Made by a program: the position numbers and the translations under genes. From Seminavis robusta (lineage: Eukaryota; Bacillariophyta; Bacillariophyceae; Naviculales; Naviculaceae), in NCBI GenBank assembly GCA_903772945.1, contig CAICTM010000031.1, forward strand, positions 62,001 to 126,000: a stretch of 64,000 bases of DNA, written 5' to 3'. Positions 63,839 to 64,000 of the stretch are shown here, one piece after another (positions within the stretch are counted from its first letter, which is position 1; the number at the start of each line of letters is the position of its first letter). The notes below the pieces were generated by a model. That model did not search any database and had not been told where the DNA came from. It worked only from the letters and a program-made list of their open reading frames with translations.

Positions 63839-64000
63839 TCAACAGACTATCCACGTGGATAGGACTATAACATTGGTGTACAAAATGGGTTTTAATCCTC
63901 TAAATGCATAGTCATTAGAAAGCTGCCGTTTCCTCATCTTTTTCTGTTCATTTTTCTTCTTTCTGTTTTGCAACTCTTCTCTCTTCTTCTCACGTCTCTT
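63839..64000 (-). CDS. Possible 3' end of a Lys/Arg-rich coiled-coil protein
   Basis: An open frame of 53 codons plus stop entering from the right edge, beginning KRREKKREELQNRKKKNEQK and ending in a TGA at 63841-63839. The high Lys/Arg/Glu content in one frame resembles the C-terminus of a coiled-coil or nucleolar protein, but low-complexity AG-rich DNA could give this by chance. The hydrophobic last 15 residues are atypical and may be past the true exon end. Confidence 0.3.
   Translation of the reverse strand, partial: KRREKKREELQNRKKKNEQKKMRKRQLSNDYAFRGLKPILYTNVIVLSTWIVC

Overview
This is a nuclear chromosome segment of a photosynthetic stramenopile, most likely a pennate diatom. The genes are eukaryotic, with short GT-AG introns of about 70-165 nt. 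One protein carries a signal peptide ending in an AAFAT motif, the diatom/brown-alga type of bipartite plastid targeting. Families common in diatom genomes recur: helicase-associated-domain repeats, ankyrin proteins with long low-complexity N-termini, an ionotropic glutamate receptor and a tyrosine-recombinase retrotransposon. Species cannot be fixed from the sequence. Intergenic DNA is rich in short palindromes (TACCGGTA, CTAGCTAG). LAYOUT. 1-738: epsilon-COP, cut by the window edge. 1464-6224: three small paralogous genes in a head-to-tail minus-strand array; they carry an unrecognised two-copy motif and are the best candidate here for an undescribed family. 7295-7894: plastid-targeted membrane protein. 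8550-10489: NCS2 purine permease. 10847-13057: SNF2-type ATPase with a mitochondrial-looking presequence. 13671-15788: membrane-anchored ADP-ribosylglycohydrolase-like protein. 16326-18635: a small secreted candidate and an unknown gene. 19600-21587: USP39/Sad1 splicing factor. 22171-23239: TLC-domain membrane protein. 24007-26895: SDR-VOC fusion enzyme whose only intron is a 965-bp TIR transposon with a CCGG target duplication. 28498-30366: glutamate-receptor channel. 31759-32412: unknown protein. 32981-34841: six helicase-associated domains plus a Tudor-like tail. 34991-37285: FAD monooxygenase. 37602-38525: longin R-SNARE. 38899-40434: papain-like protease interrupted by an in-frame TGA. 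40549-49932: a 9.4-kb DIRS-order retrotransposon with split direct repeats. It encodes a gag-like protein, a CCCH-type protein, RT-RNase H and a frameshifted tyrosine recombinase. 50265-50798: a RanBP2 zinc-finger gene fragment. 51005-52291: ankyrin protein. 53764-55218: seryl-tRNA synthetase. 55492-57264: GT92-like glycosyltransferase. 57915-59633: dyskerin/Cbf5. 60196-61964: CaMK-type kinase. 63839-64000: possible 3' end of another gene. The cellular genes are unrelated housekeeping and signalling functions with no shared pathway or operon logic. The unusual biology is in the small-protein array, the intron-like transposon and the retrotransposon. Everything rests on reading the sequence; no database search was run, and intron borders are inferred from reading frame, splice dinucleotides and protein continuity.
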